Of a DNA stretch of 64,000 nt, positions 44,393 to 57,239 are shown piece after piece. Position 1 is the first letter of the stretch. Each line of letters starts with the position of its first letter. The stretch spans positions 3,423,001 through 3,487,000 of the forward strand of contig NC_064039.1 of assembly GCF_932526225.1 (NCBI RefSeq), read 5' to 3'. Source of the DNA: Nematostella vectensis. Lineage: Eukaryota; Cnidaria; Anthozoa; Actiniaria; Edwardsiidae. Below the pieces are notes generated by a model that was not told the origin of the DNA, ran no database searches, and saw nothing but the letters and a program-made list of their open reading frames with translations. A program made the position numbers and the translations under genes.

Positions 44393-46081
44393 TATGGATG
44401 ATGAAGTGGCATGAGTAATCATCCATAGATCACAAGAATCTAATGTAACAATGAGACAATAATGTAACAACATAAACAAAACCTGCCCAGAAAAAAAAAA
44501 ACTTATACACTGCTCCTTGGTTAAATTTCCCATGAATCCTAACTGTTTACTGAACCATCTATTGATCATTATCTTTATTATTATCATTGTATCAAATATA
44601 TAGTATATATAGTATATAAGCTTGTTTATTCCAAAAGTATTTGCAAATTACAGTAAAGCTTTTGAACCATTTGCTAAGTATAGAGTGTACACTAATATGA
44701 ATAAACCCAATCATAATTCTCATATCTCGTGTTGATATTGCCTGATTGAGAGCAATGTGTTAATACTTTTTCAACAATGAAACTCAATGTAATGAAACTC
44801 ATATTCATCATATACCAAGGACCCAAATTCTAGCTCATTGATTAATTACCCAGAAATGAAACTTGATTTATGTACGTAGGACACTTTGAAGCTTGCAAAT
44901 GAAACTAAGCACTAAGCTGTAATGCTATGCTATATATCAAACAGTAAACAAAAAGATCAAATTACTAAACACAAGTGGGGTTGTCAAGCTGTGCAATTAA
45001 AGATTTTGAAATCTAAAAATTCCCCAATTTGGTTATTCTACATTCAATCAACTGAAGTGGCAGATTCAGGTGTGGAACAGTGGCCTAGAAACATCCTTTA
45101 GCAAAATGGGCTTGTCCTTAGGGGCAGACAATTTAGGGCTCTGAAGATTTTGGTATACCTCTATTAATTAAAAAATCTTGGATTTGCAACTGAGCTGTCT
45201 AAATCAATAACTGACATGAAGATCTTAACTGCAACACAAAAAAACAGTGAAGGCATAGGTATCCTTTGGAGTAAGGATAGTTTTTGATGATTCTTGAATA
45301 AGAAATGACCTTGTGGCTAAGGAGGGGTGTATGTGCACGCTGCTGTGTATGCACACGAGAAAACCATTTTTTCCGATCACAGCAAAGAAATTAATTGACA
45401 AACGCATGTTGCACACAGATTTGTACAAGGTACAAGTGTTTTTATCAAGCTTTTAAGTCACCTCACAAACCTTACACTCTACTGTGTTATTATACAGTAT
45501 ACTATGCATCAAATCATCTGTGTAGCAAAACAACTAGAACACATTTTGCCCATGGGGGAGGGGGACTCCCTATACCGAGATGACGGGGATGCTCGTAGTA
45601 CCTTTTAGGGGAAAATCACGGGTTTGGTACCTTTTAGGGGGTTCGAGTTCAAGAGCTGGCATTTTTTGCGACACAATATTACAAAAAATGGAATTTAATA
45701 AGATGGATATAAATGCTTTTCAACTACAATATACGTTGGTATGTTGTTCGTTTGTACCTTTAAGGGATAAAAATTAGCTCGAGCCACACCCTTTTTGGTA
45801 CTTTTTAGGGGTAAAAATTGAAATTCTCTACGAGCATCCCCATCATTATAATATGGAAGTCCCCCAGGGACATTTTGCTGTGTTCATTTTAGGTAAAAGC
45901 CAGACGACATGAGTTTAAAAGTTACAGTGTACAGCATCACTGAAAGTAAAGTTTTACAAAAAAACCTATTATATTTCACAATAATTTACCATTACTCAAC
46001 AATAAAATACTTATTTACACACCAGAAATCAAAGTAACATCTGTCTGGAATGTATCATATTTCACAACATTTTAACATTTT
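44393..46081. other. Intergenic, contains one hAT-like element
   Basis: Apart from the short transposable element at 45550-45870 I see nothing coding. Several aataaa-like signals follow the cGAS-like stop codon (for example near 44697). Confidence 0.4.
45550..45870. mobile_element. Non-autonomous hAT-like element with 8-bp target duplication
   Basis: The left end ccatgggggagggggactcc and the right end ggaagtcccccaggga are imperfect inverted repeats, and ggggatgctcgtag/ctacgagcatcccc extends the pairing inward. A perfect 8-bp direct repeat, cattttgc, flanks the element (45542-45549 and 45871-45878), as expected for hAT transposition. The inside repeats gtaccttttagggg. No transposase. Confidence 0.85.
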
Positions 46082-47781
46082 TCAACAATGAACTATCTGC
46101 TTACGTCCTTTAAAATCAAAGTAAAATCTGTCTGTATATGTTCTTGGGACATATGTATGGCAGCTAAGTTTGGGCTGTGGCAGAACTCTTGCCTGTATTT
46201 CCTCCATTGTCATTCCCTCAGATTTGCATGATAAAACTTTCGACATTAGATTTTTCAACTCAATGGCAGCTTTGGATTGTAATTTGGAGTCTTTGGTGTT
46301 TAAAATATAATTATCAAATCCACCTGCCTTGTCGATGCACCTCATGGCGTGAGTAGTGAAATTATATGACAAATTTTTCTCCAGGACTTCACTGTAATAC
46401 TTCTTGCGATGAACATTCGGCTTCCATGCTCTTTTTGTTCTTAAAGACAAATGGAGCAAAACAAGATTACATAAAACCTCCATTACATAAAATCTCCACA
46501 ACTCTCCTAAATGATGTCTTTTCTTAAACCAAATTGATTCCAAAATTGTTCCAAAATTTGTATGACCTGAAATTGGTTTGCTTGGCTTCGAAAGGACTTA
46601 TAAAAAACCATCTGACTTTGGGGAGAGGAGTGTTGACTGGCCCTTCCCTCGTGAATTTTTCCCTGGATTCTCCCAGAATGCTTTGCAATCTGTAAAGGCA
46701 TCCAAGTGGTTTTACAAGCCTTCAAGGAGTGGACATTGTGTTTTGAGGCCAACACCTTGGTTGGATGCATATCTTCAAGACCATTTATCCCTTAGACTGA
46801 TGCCTGAGTATCTTCATCTTGTTGTGTTAATTTTGCATTTATGAATTTTTTGGGTTGTGGGAAATTCTCAAAGCCGGTACAGGCCGGTTGAGGGGTCAAT
46901 GTGTTAAATTTCCCTCATGCATAAATAATGAGGGAGATTTAGTTTATAAATTTCCCTCATGTATCAATAATGAGGGAAAATTTAGAAAAAGACTAAAGAA
47001 CTTTTGTCTTCTAAATTTCCCTCTACATCAGTGCATGAGAGAAATTTAGAACCATGGTGCTTGTCTTCTAGTTTCCATGCGAAACAAATAGAAGGCAGCT
47101 TCCTGATCAGCCAGGAAAAGATCCTGTAACAAGAGACCAGAGCATTTGATCTCATGACACCTAAACGTCAAAGAACTAAGCTGAAGATATGTAGAGCAAC
47201 TATACAAATCAACTATGTTTAATTTGAGAATTGTTTGTGTAAATGTGGTGGTCTCTAGAGGGGTAAAAAGAACAATTTGCCTGCGGCGTCAGGACTTCAA
47301 CTAATTATCCCTCGGTTGTGGGGACATTTAATCACTAAACCCCCTCGTGCAATGTTATGACTTATAAGAAAAGCCTATGTTCAATTCATTTGGCTAATCA
47401 AGACTCTTTGAGGATCAAGCGGATAGGATTTTCCTTACAAAGAATCTGATGTTGGTGTAGAAAGGGGAGGGGGGTAAAGTATTTATCAAGGGGAGGGGGA
47501 GGCAGGCATATATCCTGAGGGAAATTTGTGGAATCTGGCTGCCATACATTTCTTCTTTAATTTCCACACGAAAAGGAGCGGGGAATGCAAATCCTCCATG
47601 ACCCGCCACTGAGTTGATAAGTATAAGTAGTAACTTATATTTTCTACAATCTGACAACTCACTTTTTCCCAGAGAACGTCTCCACATGGCCGAACATAAT
47701 ACCCTTCCCAGCGTAAATTCCTGCGTGTGCTCGCTTAGGAATGGTCTTCAGCAGAATAAACCTTAGCCCTAGCTGCACCAT
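46082..47781 (-). CDS. MRPL28: Mitochondrial ribosomal protein bL28m
   Basis: Exon 1 runs from ATG 47781 to a GTGAGT donor at 47663; exon 2 runs 46439-46082. The junction keeps phase and gives 158 aa. The bacterial-L28-like core spans it: KRAHAGIYAGKG, GHVETFSGKK, then TKRAWKPNVHRKKYYSEVLE. After that comes the mitochondrial L28 pattern TTHAMRCIDKAGGFDNYIL. A C-terminal extension (about residues 110-158) ends FDFKGRKQIVHC. It is a structural protein of the large mitoribosomal subunit, imported into the matrix, and the basic N-terminus fits a presequence. It is shorter than human MRPL28. Its start is 259 bp from that of RAD51AP1 on the other strand. Confidence 0.9.
46900..47052. repeat. Tandem hairpins (aatttccctcat/atgagggaaatt)
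   Basis: Three successive short inverted repeats built from taaatttccctcat and its complement lie inside the MRPL28 intron. Probably a fragmented foldback element. Confidence 0.7.
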
Positions 47782-48040
47782 AGCTGTTACTCCCTGTTAT
47801 TTCCTTATTATAAAGGAAAAAAAAATGGAATTTGTAGTCACTTTTACAGAGTGTAATATGTCGAGCTGATCACACTACGCATGCGTATCTCAGGTACCGC
47901 TGCGCAATGGTACTGTTTTGCGGCTTCTGTTTTGGCGCGATTCTTGTAAAGAATAGCGAATTCTTGGTTCAACAGATTTTGTCGCCGAAAACACTTTCCT
48001 TTCAAAAGAAAGGCACAGAAAAAAAACGTAGGATGTAAAC
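47782..48040. promoter_or_regulatory. Bidirectional promoter MRPL28 / RAD51AP1
   Basis: 259 bp between divergent start codons. It contains gcatgcgt (about 47879-47886), a tggcgcg motif resembling an E2F site (about 47932) and no TATA box near either start. Shared control is inferred from spacing. Confidence 0.55.
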
Positions 48041-51000
48041 ATGGCAGCTTGTAGACGGTCTGGACGGTGAGATACTTTAGTTTTCTTTCACAAACAATCA
48101 ATATACTTAACAGCAAACTTGCTTCTTTTTTGTTTTCGTCCCCCATCTACATAACAAACCTTTTTATTTAAGTTAGGATTGTTTTTTGTTGCTTGGTTCT
48201 CATCAGAGTCTATTACTTCGTTTCACTTTGTTTCACATGGAAAAACATGATCGATGAAAGTTGTGAAAGAAACCTTGTATGTTGTGTCTAGGGCGAGAAA
48301 ACAGGTCGACTACAGCTACCAGGACGACGTCTTGCACGCATCACCACAAGACAGCAGTGATGGTAACAACGTCTACAAATGATCTAGAGAAATTCAATAT
48401 AAATTTGGCAGAAAAGACACAGTAACTGTATAAGAGCAGCCTATTATTGGAGAAATGTGTGGGGAAATAAAAAATGGGAATAAACGGAAAATTGGAAAGC
48501 GTGGGAGAGCTAATTTTTAAGAGAGCGAATTTCTAACCTAGGTGTTCGACAAATTATTTATGACAATGTGAGTAAAATCCAAGTACTTATTGGTTGAAAA
48601 GATAGGACATCATTTTGTGTGCACTGTTTTACTAAAATAACTTTTGTTGTAAAATAAAACAAACAGATATCATTTTCTGTGCGTATGTCCTCAAATAATG
48701 TGTGTCACGAGCATCGGTCACACATGCAATCAGACAGTCTCAGGTGGAGTCATTGTTGGATATTTAGAGGGCAGACAAACTACGAAATTAGATCTAAATG
48801 TGTGTGTTTGTGGGGGGGGGGGGGGGTAGTCTAAGATAAAGTATAAACATTTGGTGAAAATCACATTACGTAAAAGCTTCATATCATATCCATATTTTTT
48901 AAAGATTGTTTTTAATGAAATAATGCCCATATTTTCTTATTGCCACTCTAGGCCTTAGTAGTTGACTCTTTATTGCATTATTGTCAATGTCAGTGCTTTT
49001 ACATTTCTAGATGATTTTCAAGACTCACCTGTTGCACCTCCTCTCAAGAAGCAAAAAACAACTAACAAAGCTGCTGTGAGGACAACAAAGGCGAGCAAAG
49101 CCACATCTAAAGTAACTCCGCAAGTAACAAAGAAGAAAGAAAGGTGAGGATGGTAAGAGAGAGTTTAAGCAAATCAATGCGAACAGCAGCAAGAATGGCA
49201 CATTTATTTACTCATTAATCTCTGTAAAGTGAATACCCAGAAATGTAATTTTTAACGATTGTCAAATAGGCTTTCATTGGATGAGAAACTGTACCAGAGA
49301 GAGCTTGAGGCTGCAATTGAAGCTTCCATAAAGGATTCACACTCAGATGATGCTAGTCAGTCAACTCCATCTGCACGTCAACCAGAAAAAATAACTAAAG
49401 AAATCTCCAAAGCAAAACCAGGACCAGAAGGAAAGCCAGATAGTGAATCCAGTTCTGATGATCAAAGCTACAAAGAAGAAGAGGAAAATGAGGATTTTAC
49501 AACTAACAAAAAAGACACTCAGATAGCATCGGCATGTAAAGCAACAAAAGAAGAAAGTGCAGATGAGATATCAGAGACAAATAGTAACCATGGTATGTGT
49601 TGATGGTGAAAATTTAAATGTTTAGTATGTTTAATGGAAATATTTAGCATTACAGTGCAGGAACCAAAAGTATGGACAGTTGGAATGTTTTTCTATTTAA
49701 ATACAAGTTTTTTTGTATAAGAACAAAAGCAATGAAGATAGCAAAAAGACATGGAGAGGCAGGACCTCTGGCCTAATTTCCTTTTTGGAAAGCACCAGGG
49801 ATTCATGTTCCCGCATTCCATGTAAAAAAGTGCATGGTTTTAACACCTCTGAAAAAATCTCAAGCTTACCTTAGTTGAACCTGGGTCCTCTGAATGGAGA
49901 AGTGACTCACAATACATGTCAATTTTTTATCTTGGTAGAAAGTGATTTTGAGGTAGAAGATAATGATAACGGTGATGAAAGTTTTGGAGATGCTGATGAC
50001 GACAGCGACTTTGATGCAGAGGTAGAGCGGAAAAGCAGAAAGAAGAAAGAGAGAAAAACCAAAACTGTAGCATCACCTGCAAAACCACCCATCAAACCGA
50101 GAGCTAGTGTGACAGGTACTGTTTGGTACTTTTTGTATTAACATAGCATGGTACTGCATTGCTAATGGTACTTTAAAGAGCTAGAAACTGTCAGACAACA
50201 TCCTAACAGGTGGAGCTTCGAGCCCTATATGGTATTACTTTTATATGTTCTCAAAAACTACCAGAGATTTTGGATTATCCAGGAAATCCCTTTGACATAC
50301 AATTTTTATCTATATATGTACTCTATATACTGAGTGTCCTAAACTGGCTGCAATAACTTTGCTTAGACTATTTTATAAAATTGAAAACCACCTATGGTGG
50401 TAGATACAAGGGAGGTAGTTAAGAGGGGGGCTCCATTTTTAGACATTTCCCTTGATGGATGATAATTGCATAGAAATTCATGAATAAAAAGTGGGGTCAG
50501 GCACTCTTTTTAGAATTCATTTGCCTGGCCTCTCCATCTGGGAACTCTGGATCTGTCCCCATTTTTTTTTATATGCACTTGTGTCTACTTTATCGTTTAT
50601 TGTACTTGCCTTTTTCTTTCAGTTAATCCCCATAGTCTTTTAATTCTTTTTTTTTTTTCACCCTACTGTGTCAATTCTTTTGTTTTCTTTCCTTTTTTGT
50701 CATAGTAGTATGTATAGTTCTGTTCATTTGATATTAACTGCTGCACCTTTTCCCCTCAGTTACGCCCATAAAGATGCTAAAAAAGCTGCAAAAGAAAAGT
50801 AGTAAAAACACATCTGGCACAAGCAGTGTTAAGTCCATATCATCAGTCTCAAGTTCCGCCTCAAACTCGCCATCAGGTACAATTTTTTAGTGGTTTTAGC
50901 TCCCAACAATAAAGTCAAATATTCCAGACACCAATGTTTTTAAGAAAGTTAGCAAATTAGGTTGTTATTAACTGGCACATGTTACCTAGAGGATGCTGTT

Positions 51001-52908
51001 GTGTTTTGGGTGCATGTAAGCATCTCTTTACCACACAGGCTGGTGATGCTCATACCATGATTCCCAAATCCTTATTGAAAATAACTAAGGCAACAATCAG
51101 ATTATGTAGTTTTTTATGCTTATATTATAAAACAATTCGAAATATAATCTTATTTGTAGCAAATAGGATAAACATTTTATAAAGTAAACCATGTATAAAG
51201 CTATTTAAATTTATATCATACATTATAAATCTGTATAAAGCTATATTTCTGGAAGATTTTGGTTTAATATCTTTTTTTGTTTGATGTGAATAAAACAATG
51301 ATTAACAAATAATCTTCAAAACATGAGGTACTGTCAATAGAGTCAAGGCAACTGATCACAAGATATAGACTAATCAGGTTAATTTGCTGTTCCAGGGTTT
51401 TACTGAACATACAGTACGTAACAAGCTCAGAATACTGGAGGTAAAAAAAAAAAAAAAATTAATTAAGTACTGCCATGTTAATGTAGAGATGGGAGGGGGG
51501 CATAAAAAAGGGGTTTTGTGTAATTGAAATAATATTACCCCTGAAAAAATTAACAAGAATACATTGTAATCAAGTAGGTGATAAAACTAAATGACTATGT
51601 TATGACTACTTATCAATGAAAAAGTAAACTGCTTATAACTGAATTTACCTTCTAAAAGTCATTTAATTGATACATAGGGATAACTACGGATAAAATTACA
51701 CATTTGAATGAATCTCCAATTTTCTTAACAATTGGTATAAAAAGCAATAGATGGTTATTTCATTTCGACCACAGTCTTATTCTAGCAAAAAGGAGTTGCA
51801 TTAACTATACTTTATAATGAATGTGACTGTGCCTTTTGTACTCAAAAGTTTGCTCATAGAGTCTTTTACTTTTGAATATGAGAGTTGAGATGTTAGTATC
51901 CCACTTACCAATTTTGATGGAAACCCAAGAAAGAAATCAAATTTTAGAGTAGCATTGCAATTAGCCTATATGCATGCAAGTATAATGTTTTGATTGTCAA
52001 AAGTTTTATTACTACATACCTGTCAACTCTCCTGCATTAGGCGGGAGTCTCAAGGTTTTGGACCCCTTCTCCCGCTTTTTAGCCATTTTTATCGCTTCCG
52101 AAAAAGTATTCTATAGATAATCGTCATTTTGCCTATTTTCTATTAAAATATTTGAAACAATAATTCCCTTGCGTAGCACAATTTATATAACGCCCTTGTG
52201 AGATATATAAGTGGATTTGTTTGTGAGAGCTTTCTATACAGCAAACGCCTGCAAGGTTAAACCCACCCCTCCCCCCAAAAAATGAATATACCCCACCTCC
52301 CATCTCAACCTTGAGATTTTCTGAGTTTGACAGGTATGTTTCTAGGAGGATTCCAGTTCTTATGCATTTCTTTTCCACAGCGGTTGGCTAGTGCTGTGGA
52401 TGCCAATCAAATAACACATTTATCCCATCCTTATTGGCATTTCAAAGATTCCACGCTATTGTGTGTTACACAGTAAAATTCTATACATATTTCTGTATTG
52501 TCATTTGGCGGGGCACACCCTGCTGAGCCTACAAAATCATACCAAAGTAAAGGCTGTTTGTTAGTAACACTGCGTAGTTTCGCTTTCTTATGCCATTGAA
52601 TTGGAAAATTTCTTGTTATATATGAGCTTTATACAGAAAAAAACCAAAACTATATGAAGTCTTGCTACTGCACAGAACAGAACCAATAAAATACTATACA
52701 GCAGTTGTCATGTGCTTGCTTTTATCACTGTTCCTTTGTAGAACCACGTCGCTCAGCTCTTTTAACCATTCCACCCAAGAACTCAAGCTCTCCCAGCCTA
52801 GGACTTGGGGGGGTTCAAATCAAGTCACCTGCAGTCCCCTTGAGACTTGGACTGTCTAGGAATGCAAGGGTCAAACCACTACATTCTAACGTCATCGCCC
52901 AGAGATGA
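48041..52908 (+). CDS. RAD51AP1: RAD51-associated protein 1
   Basis: Seven exons, 48041-48066, 48292-48362, 49011-49143, 49270-49592, 49939-50115, 50760-50876 and 52742-52908, all join in phase to 337 aa, close to the human length. The N-terminus RKQVDYSYQDD matches the family start (KPVNYS). LSLDEKLYQRELEAAIEASIK is the conserved helix seen in vertebrate RAD51AP1. The middle is Lys/Ser/Asp-rich and disordered. The C-terminus PLRLGLSRNARVKPLH is the RAD51-binding motif. RAD51AP1 stimulates RAD51 strand invasion (D-loop formation) in homologous recombination in the nucleus, and binds DNA through its basic parts. I see no defect. Confidence 0.93.
50877..52741 (+). other. Last RAD51AP1 intron with a MITE
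   Basis: Between the exons ending at 50876 and starting at 52742 I find no coding sequence. The inverted-repeat element at 52014-52339 is the only recognisable feature. Confidence 0.6.
52014..52339. mobile_element. MITE with ACATACCTGTCAA termini
   Basis: The left end acatacctgtcaactctc and the right end gagtttgacaggtatgt are inverted repeats enclosing about 290 bp; gggagtctcaagg/ccttgagatttt pairs inward. Non-coding. I see no certain target duplication. Confidence 0.75.
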
Positions 52909-54939
52909 TACCATACAAGTGACACCAAATCCTAGGCAGGCTCTATTTACATAAAAGAGAACAGGGAACAACTTTTTTACCCATATATGGTTATCCACCC
53001 ACAGAAAGAAACACATTCAAGGCACACAGCTAGGGAGGATGCAGAGACAAAATCCTCCTTTGACAACTAAAATGTGGATCTTATGGAATTGAATATTAAA
53101 TAGTCCACATGTTAATGACTATGTACCCTCCCCTCAGCTGCATGCCTGAATCTTGACACAAGTTCAACTGTAAATTCAACAAGACAGTGTATTTTAACCT
53201 AGTAGGCAGAGAGCTAATAGGGCATGATTAACATTGCTAAAAAAGTAACTGAATTTACAACATTGAATTGATTTGTCTAAGAGTAATTGTAGGTTCTAGT
53301 TCCCAGCTAACAAAGATCGCAAATGCTAGACCGGCAGAATGCTTCAGGCTTAGGCATACAATGGTGTCATATTTTTCAGTTTTTTTTTAAACATTGCCTT
53401 TCCTAATATTCCAAGCCCTATTCCTTAATGAATCCCCAAAAGAATCGTTTAAAATTTAATCAAAAGAAAAGACAGTCCCCTTTTTACATAACTTATCCCA
53501 CCTACTAATGGGGAGTTGTCACTCTTGCCTATTGTAACATTTTTATTAAGGTTCCTTTAGTTGATCTAAGACCTTTTTTAAAAAGATTTATCTGTAAAAT
53601 TCACACAATCAATGTAAAGAAACCATTTTATTTCCATATTTCAAATACAGAAGTGTAAAGCAGTTATCAAATAAAGTATACAGTATGATTCATCTGCTAG
53701 AATGTTACTATTTTTTTTTAAAAGTTTAGCAATAGCCTGTTAGCCTGGAATAACCTGGCTAGCAGGCTATCATTACAGTTAAACTGACAAAAGTTTATTC
53801 AAGAGTTCCACATTTCTCAGGCTCTCCTTGGTGTCCCATACTGGGAGATGAATAAGGCAAGTGCTAGATGTCTAAAATCAAATGTTTGAGGACTCTGAAC
53901 AATAAGCGATAAAATGAGATACTTCAAAACATATTATAGGTATGAGACAAAGATGACAAATGATAGGTTGCACCCCACTTAACCTAATAGGCCTGATTCA
54001 TAGGTCGCACTCCTGTCATGCTGAATCTAATTGTTTGGATTGAGCACATCAACAGTTTGACGTCTGAATTAATGAAGTTCGGCACAGCACTAAGCCTGGC
54101 TGTACCATTTGTGCTGTATGGCAAATGTATGACACAACCTCAAGCTATTGATGTGTCAAATCAATTTTTTTTATTTGTACAGCAGAAGCAAGTCAGCTTT
54201 TACTACTCAAAACCTATTGAGCGAAACATATTCAGTGTGACAGTGAACCAAATCTATTTGTGTGGATACCAATTGACATATTGAAATATATCCGTCACAG
54301 CAGAAGGGCGACTTATGAATGGGGTCTTACTCAAGTTTGACAACCAATATATCATTCCTTGTCCTGAGACAAGACCTGATGACACTGTTGGGGTATATAG
54401 AAAAAGTTACAAAACAAATTCTAAAATAAACTACAAAATAATTTTTTATGGTCTTTTTAAGACCCAAATAGGCATGTAACAAATCTGTTGGTGAAAACAA
54501 ATTTTAAAAAGAATCAATGAATATTACAGTTCAGTGTTTTACAAGCCCCTTTGACAGTATGTTAAAAATTCATTATATAAATTGAGTGTCATGGTAATCA
54601 TTATTTTACAAATACTTGTTCCTCTCTCATCCCAGAGGGAACTAGGATATTAGCTTCAAAAAGGGATCCAGCATATCTTTAAAAGTTTGAATTTTTTTCC
54701 ACAGTATTTTTGGGGGTGTAGTTTCTATTTTTGGGGGCAAAAAATTGAGCTCTGTCAGACCCATGTCGTGCTCATGAACAAGCACCTTCCCTGGGTTCCA
54801 CATGCCAATTCACACAATTTGGGTACTGTATCTCATGTCATAGTCTGACTATGAAGGCATGTCATAGCATTTATAATTTAATATATTGTGCAAATGCCCT
54901 ATCCGTTAGCAATTCCTATCCATTCTGTAGAAGTATATA
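52909..54939. other. Intergenic between RAD51AP1 and the BAX-like gene
   Basis: AT-rich, with convergent 3' ends. It contains one MITE (53996-54320). The frames there, for example 54018-54284, belong to the MITE, not to a gene. Confidence 0.5.
53996..54320. mobile_element. MITE, copy 1
   Basis: Imperfect inverted ends attcataggtcgcactcctg and cagaagggcgacttatgaat. Inside, ctaattgtttggatt-agcacat is shared, in inverse orientation, with 56870-57239. Confidence 0.75.
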
Positions 54940-56272
54940 CTAACGACTGTGCCATATATACACCAGGCCGAGGACGGAGACACAGGCTCCAAGGACAAAA
55001 AAGAACTCTACTGTTTGCCTTGTCTGCAGTCCATTGAAATAATCCATGGCTGATTCCTTCAAAAACAAGCACAATTCATGGATTTAATAATTATAAAAAA
55101 GACAAATTGCAGACTCCATCTGTTGTGTCAGCTATATTGATGTTTGCTTGACAACCTATTATTTAATATTTTATATATTTTTATACATTATTTAATATTT
55201 TATATTTTATACATTAATATTTTATATTTTATATATATTTTATATTTTATTTTATATTTTTATATTTTATATTTTATACATTATTTAATATTTTATATAT
55301 TCTATATATACTTAGTACCTATCCATGTATATATGTATATATTTTTATTTACTTATTTCCTTATTTATTTATCTATATGTAAATACTTTTATTTAAGGTT
55401 GGTGTGATATCGCAAGATTTTTACCGACTTAATAAATGTAGATGTAGATGAGATGTAGATATTGTTGTAAATCAGTCATAACTGGGCAACTGATAGGCAT
55501 TTTAGCTTGGATTGACCTTATCAGCCTTGTTTTTTTTTTCCTGACACTGACATTCAACAGCTATCCAGCATCCATCTCTAGCAGCTGGTTTGGGGAAGCC
55601 AATGCAATAATTGCATATTATTTTGGTAAATAAAGTATTAAACTTAGTTTTTAGATGGGTATTTTGTACATTTTGTGCCTTTTGATATTATACATGAAAA
55701 CAATCACAAAGGTGTGCCTGACAATGGCTTTTTCGCTAAGGAGACCTAAGACTTACCCATCCACCTTGTTGAAAAATCCACTTGACTAGTTTCTCCTTGA
55801 CAAACTTGACAACCCATTCAATGATCATCTTGATAAGAGGGATTTGATTCAACACTTTTAATGCCAGCTTGTAGCCAAAGTAAAACAAAGTCACTATTCT
55901 TCCCCAGTTAATAACCCCATCCTGGAATATCTGAAGGGCGACTGCTAGGAAAGTATCGAAAGCTGTGTCCTTTGTAACATGGCATTCTGCTATCAGGTTA
56001 TTTAGAGTGGCATCGTTTGTAAGCTGATCACCAATCTCCCTCAAAGCATGAGCAACCTTTGTGTTTGTCTCTCTCTGGCCATCTGTGAGGTCAGCTGGGG
56101 GTTCAACACCATCTTGCTGAAAGCAAATGGCCAAGAATGACTTGACAATCGCTGGTGTTTGGCCTGATACATCATCTACACTAGTGGCCCTGTTATAGCT
56201 TGGGCGCTGCGGTGGTGGAGGGCCATCGCCTTCATCTCGCTTGGACCCTTGTGGGACACCACCTGGAGCCAT
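54940..56272 (-). CDS. BAX-like Bcl-2 family protein
   Basis: Two coding exons: 56272-55757 (172 codons) and 55056-54940 (38 codons plus TAG), joined in phase at W/E to 210 aa. BH3 is HALREIGDQL (about 76-85); BH1 is DGVINWGRIVTLFYFGYKL (118-136), very close to BAX. BH2 is WIFQQGGW/E with the following SAMDYF. A C-terminal membrane anchor (FFFVLGACVSVLGLVYIW) ends in HSR. The proline-rich N-terminus is less conserved. BAX/BAK proteins permeabilise the outer mitochondrial membrane in apoptosis. The layout favours a pro-apoptotic effector over an anti-apoptotic one. The exon 2 acceptor (56278) leaves a non-coding first exon upstream, probably ending at the donor at 58891. Confidence 0.9.
55144..55345. 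repeat. AT-rich minisatellite (TATTTTATAT)
   Basis: Irregular tandem tattttatat units inside the BAX-like gene's intron; the open frame over it is an artefact. Confidence 0.85.
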
Positions 56273-56715
56273 TTTTTTCTGAAACAAACAAGTAAAGCAA
56301 AGTTAAAAAACAGACTATCATACCATTCAAACAAGCACCAATCTATAATTGACCTCTTCCCAAAAAGAACTCTAGCTCTAGAGTCTAAATTTTGGATTAG
56401 TGCTTCCTCTTCACATAAAAAACATCAGCTAACCCAAACAGAAATAGAATAAGCAGCCCCCCACCCACCAAAAAAAGTACTCTCTTATACCCATCACAAA
56501 TGCAGCCATTTCACAGTTACAGCGGCTTGTATAAATAAGTATTATTATTATATTATACTGTAAACCATCAACTAATAAAAGTGTAAATCAAAGATGACAT
56601 ACGCTCTAAATCAACAACAATGCAAAGCCCAGAAAAAATCCAAACTTTATTCAATTTCTCAATATTGTCTCAGTGACAGTAGATAGGATGTTGAGGTTGT
56701 GATCAGCTAGGGCTT

Positions 56716-56855
56716 CCATTAACTTTCAGAGTAGGCGGTGGAGATTGATAAGTAGGGGTGGAAGTTATTTTATCTTTTTAGTTCAACTTCAGTTAACTTT
56801 AAAAAAAAAGTAGCCGGCACTCGGGTTGAAAATAGCTGGTGCTTCCGCCGAGCGC
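56716..56855. repeat. Interspersed repeat, copy 2
   Basis: Second copy of the repeat at 43622-43765, about 80-85% alike by eye, located just before the MITE at 56870. Confidence 0.8.
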
Positions 56856-56869
56856 CAGCCTTAAGCCCA

Positions 56870-57239
56870 ATTCAAATCTCTCGCTCCTGTCATGCTAATT
56901 CTAATTTTCTATTTGTATTATCACAAATACGTGTACATTGGGTTCAACACTGATTCGGACATTCCATCAAATAAGTCACACTCAATAGGTTGCTAGTATT
57001 TTGTTGCACAGAATTAAAAAAAATAGTATTTGATTCAGCACATCAGAAGCTCTATGTCTGAATTGGTTTTGTCCTCTAGCTGTGCAGCACAACTGATACA
57101 GCTTTATATAGTGCTTTGCCAAAACTTTATTTTGCCGTGCCGAACTTAATTTAGACGTTGAACTGTTCATGTGCCTAATCCAAACAATTAGATTTGGCAC
57201 AGCAGGAGCATGATGTATGAATCAGTATGATGTATGAAT
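56870..57239. mobile_element. MITE, copy 2 (inverted relative to copy 1)
   Basis: Ends tcgctcctgtcatgct and agcaggagcatgatgtatga. The inner block at 57130-57200 is the reverse complement of 54017-54090. With copy 1 it brackets the two coding exons of the BAX-like gene. Confidence 0.7.
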
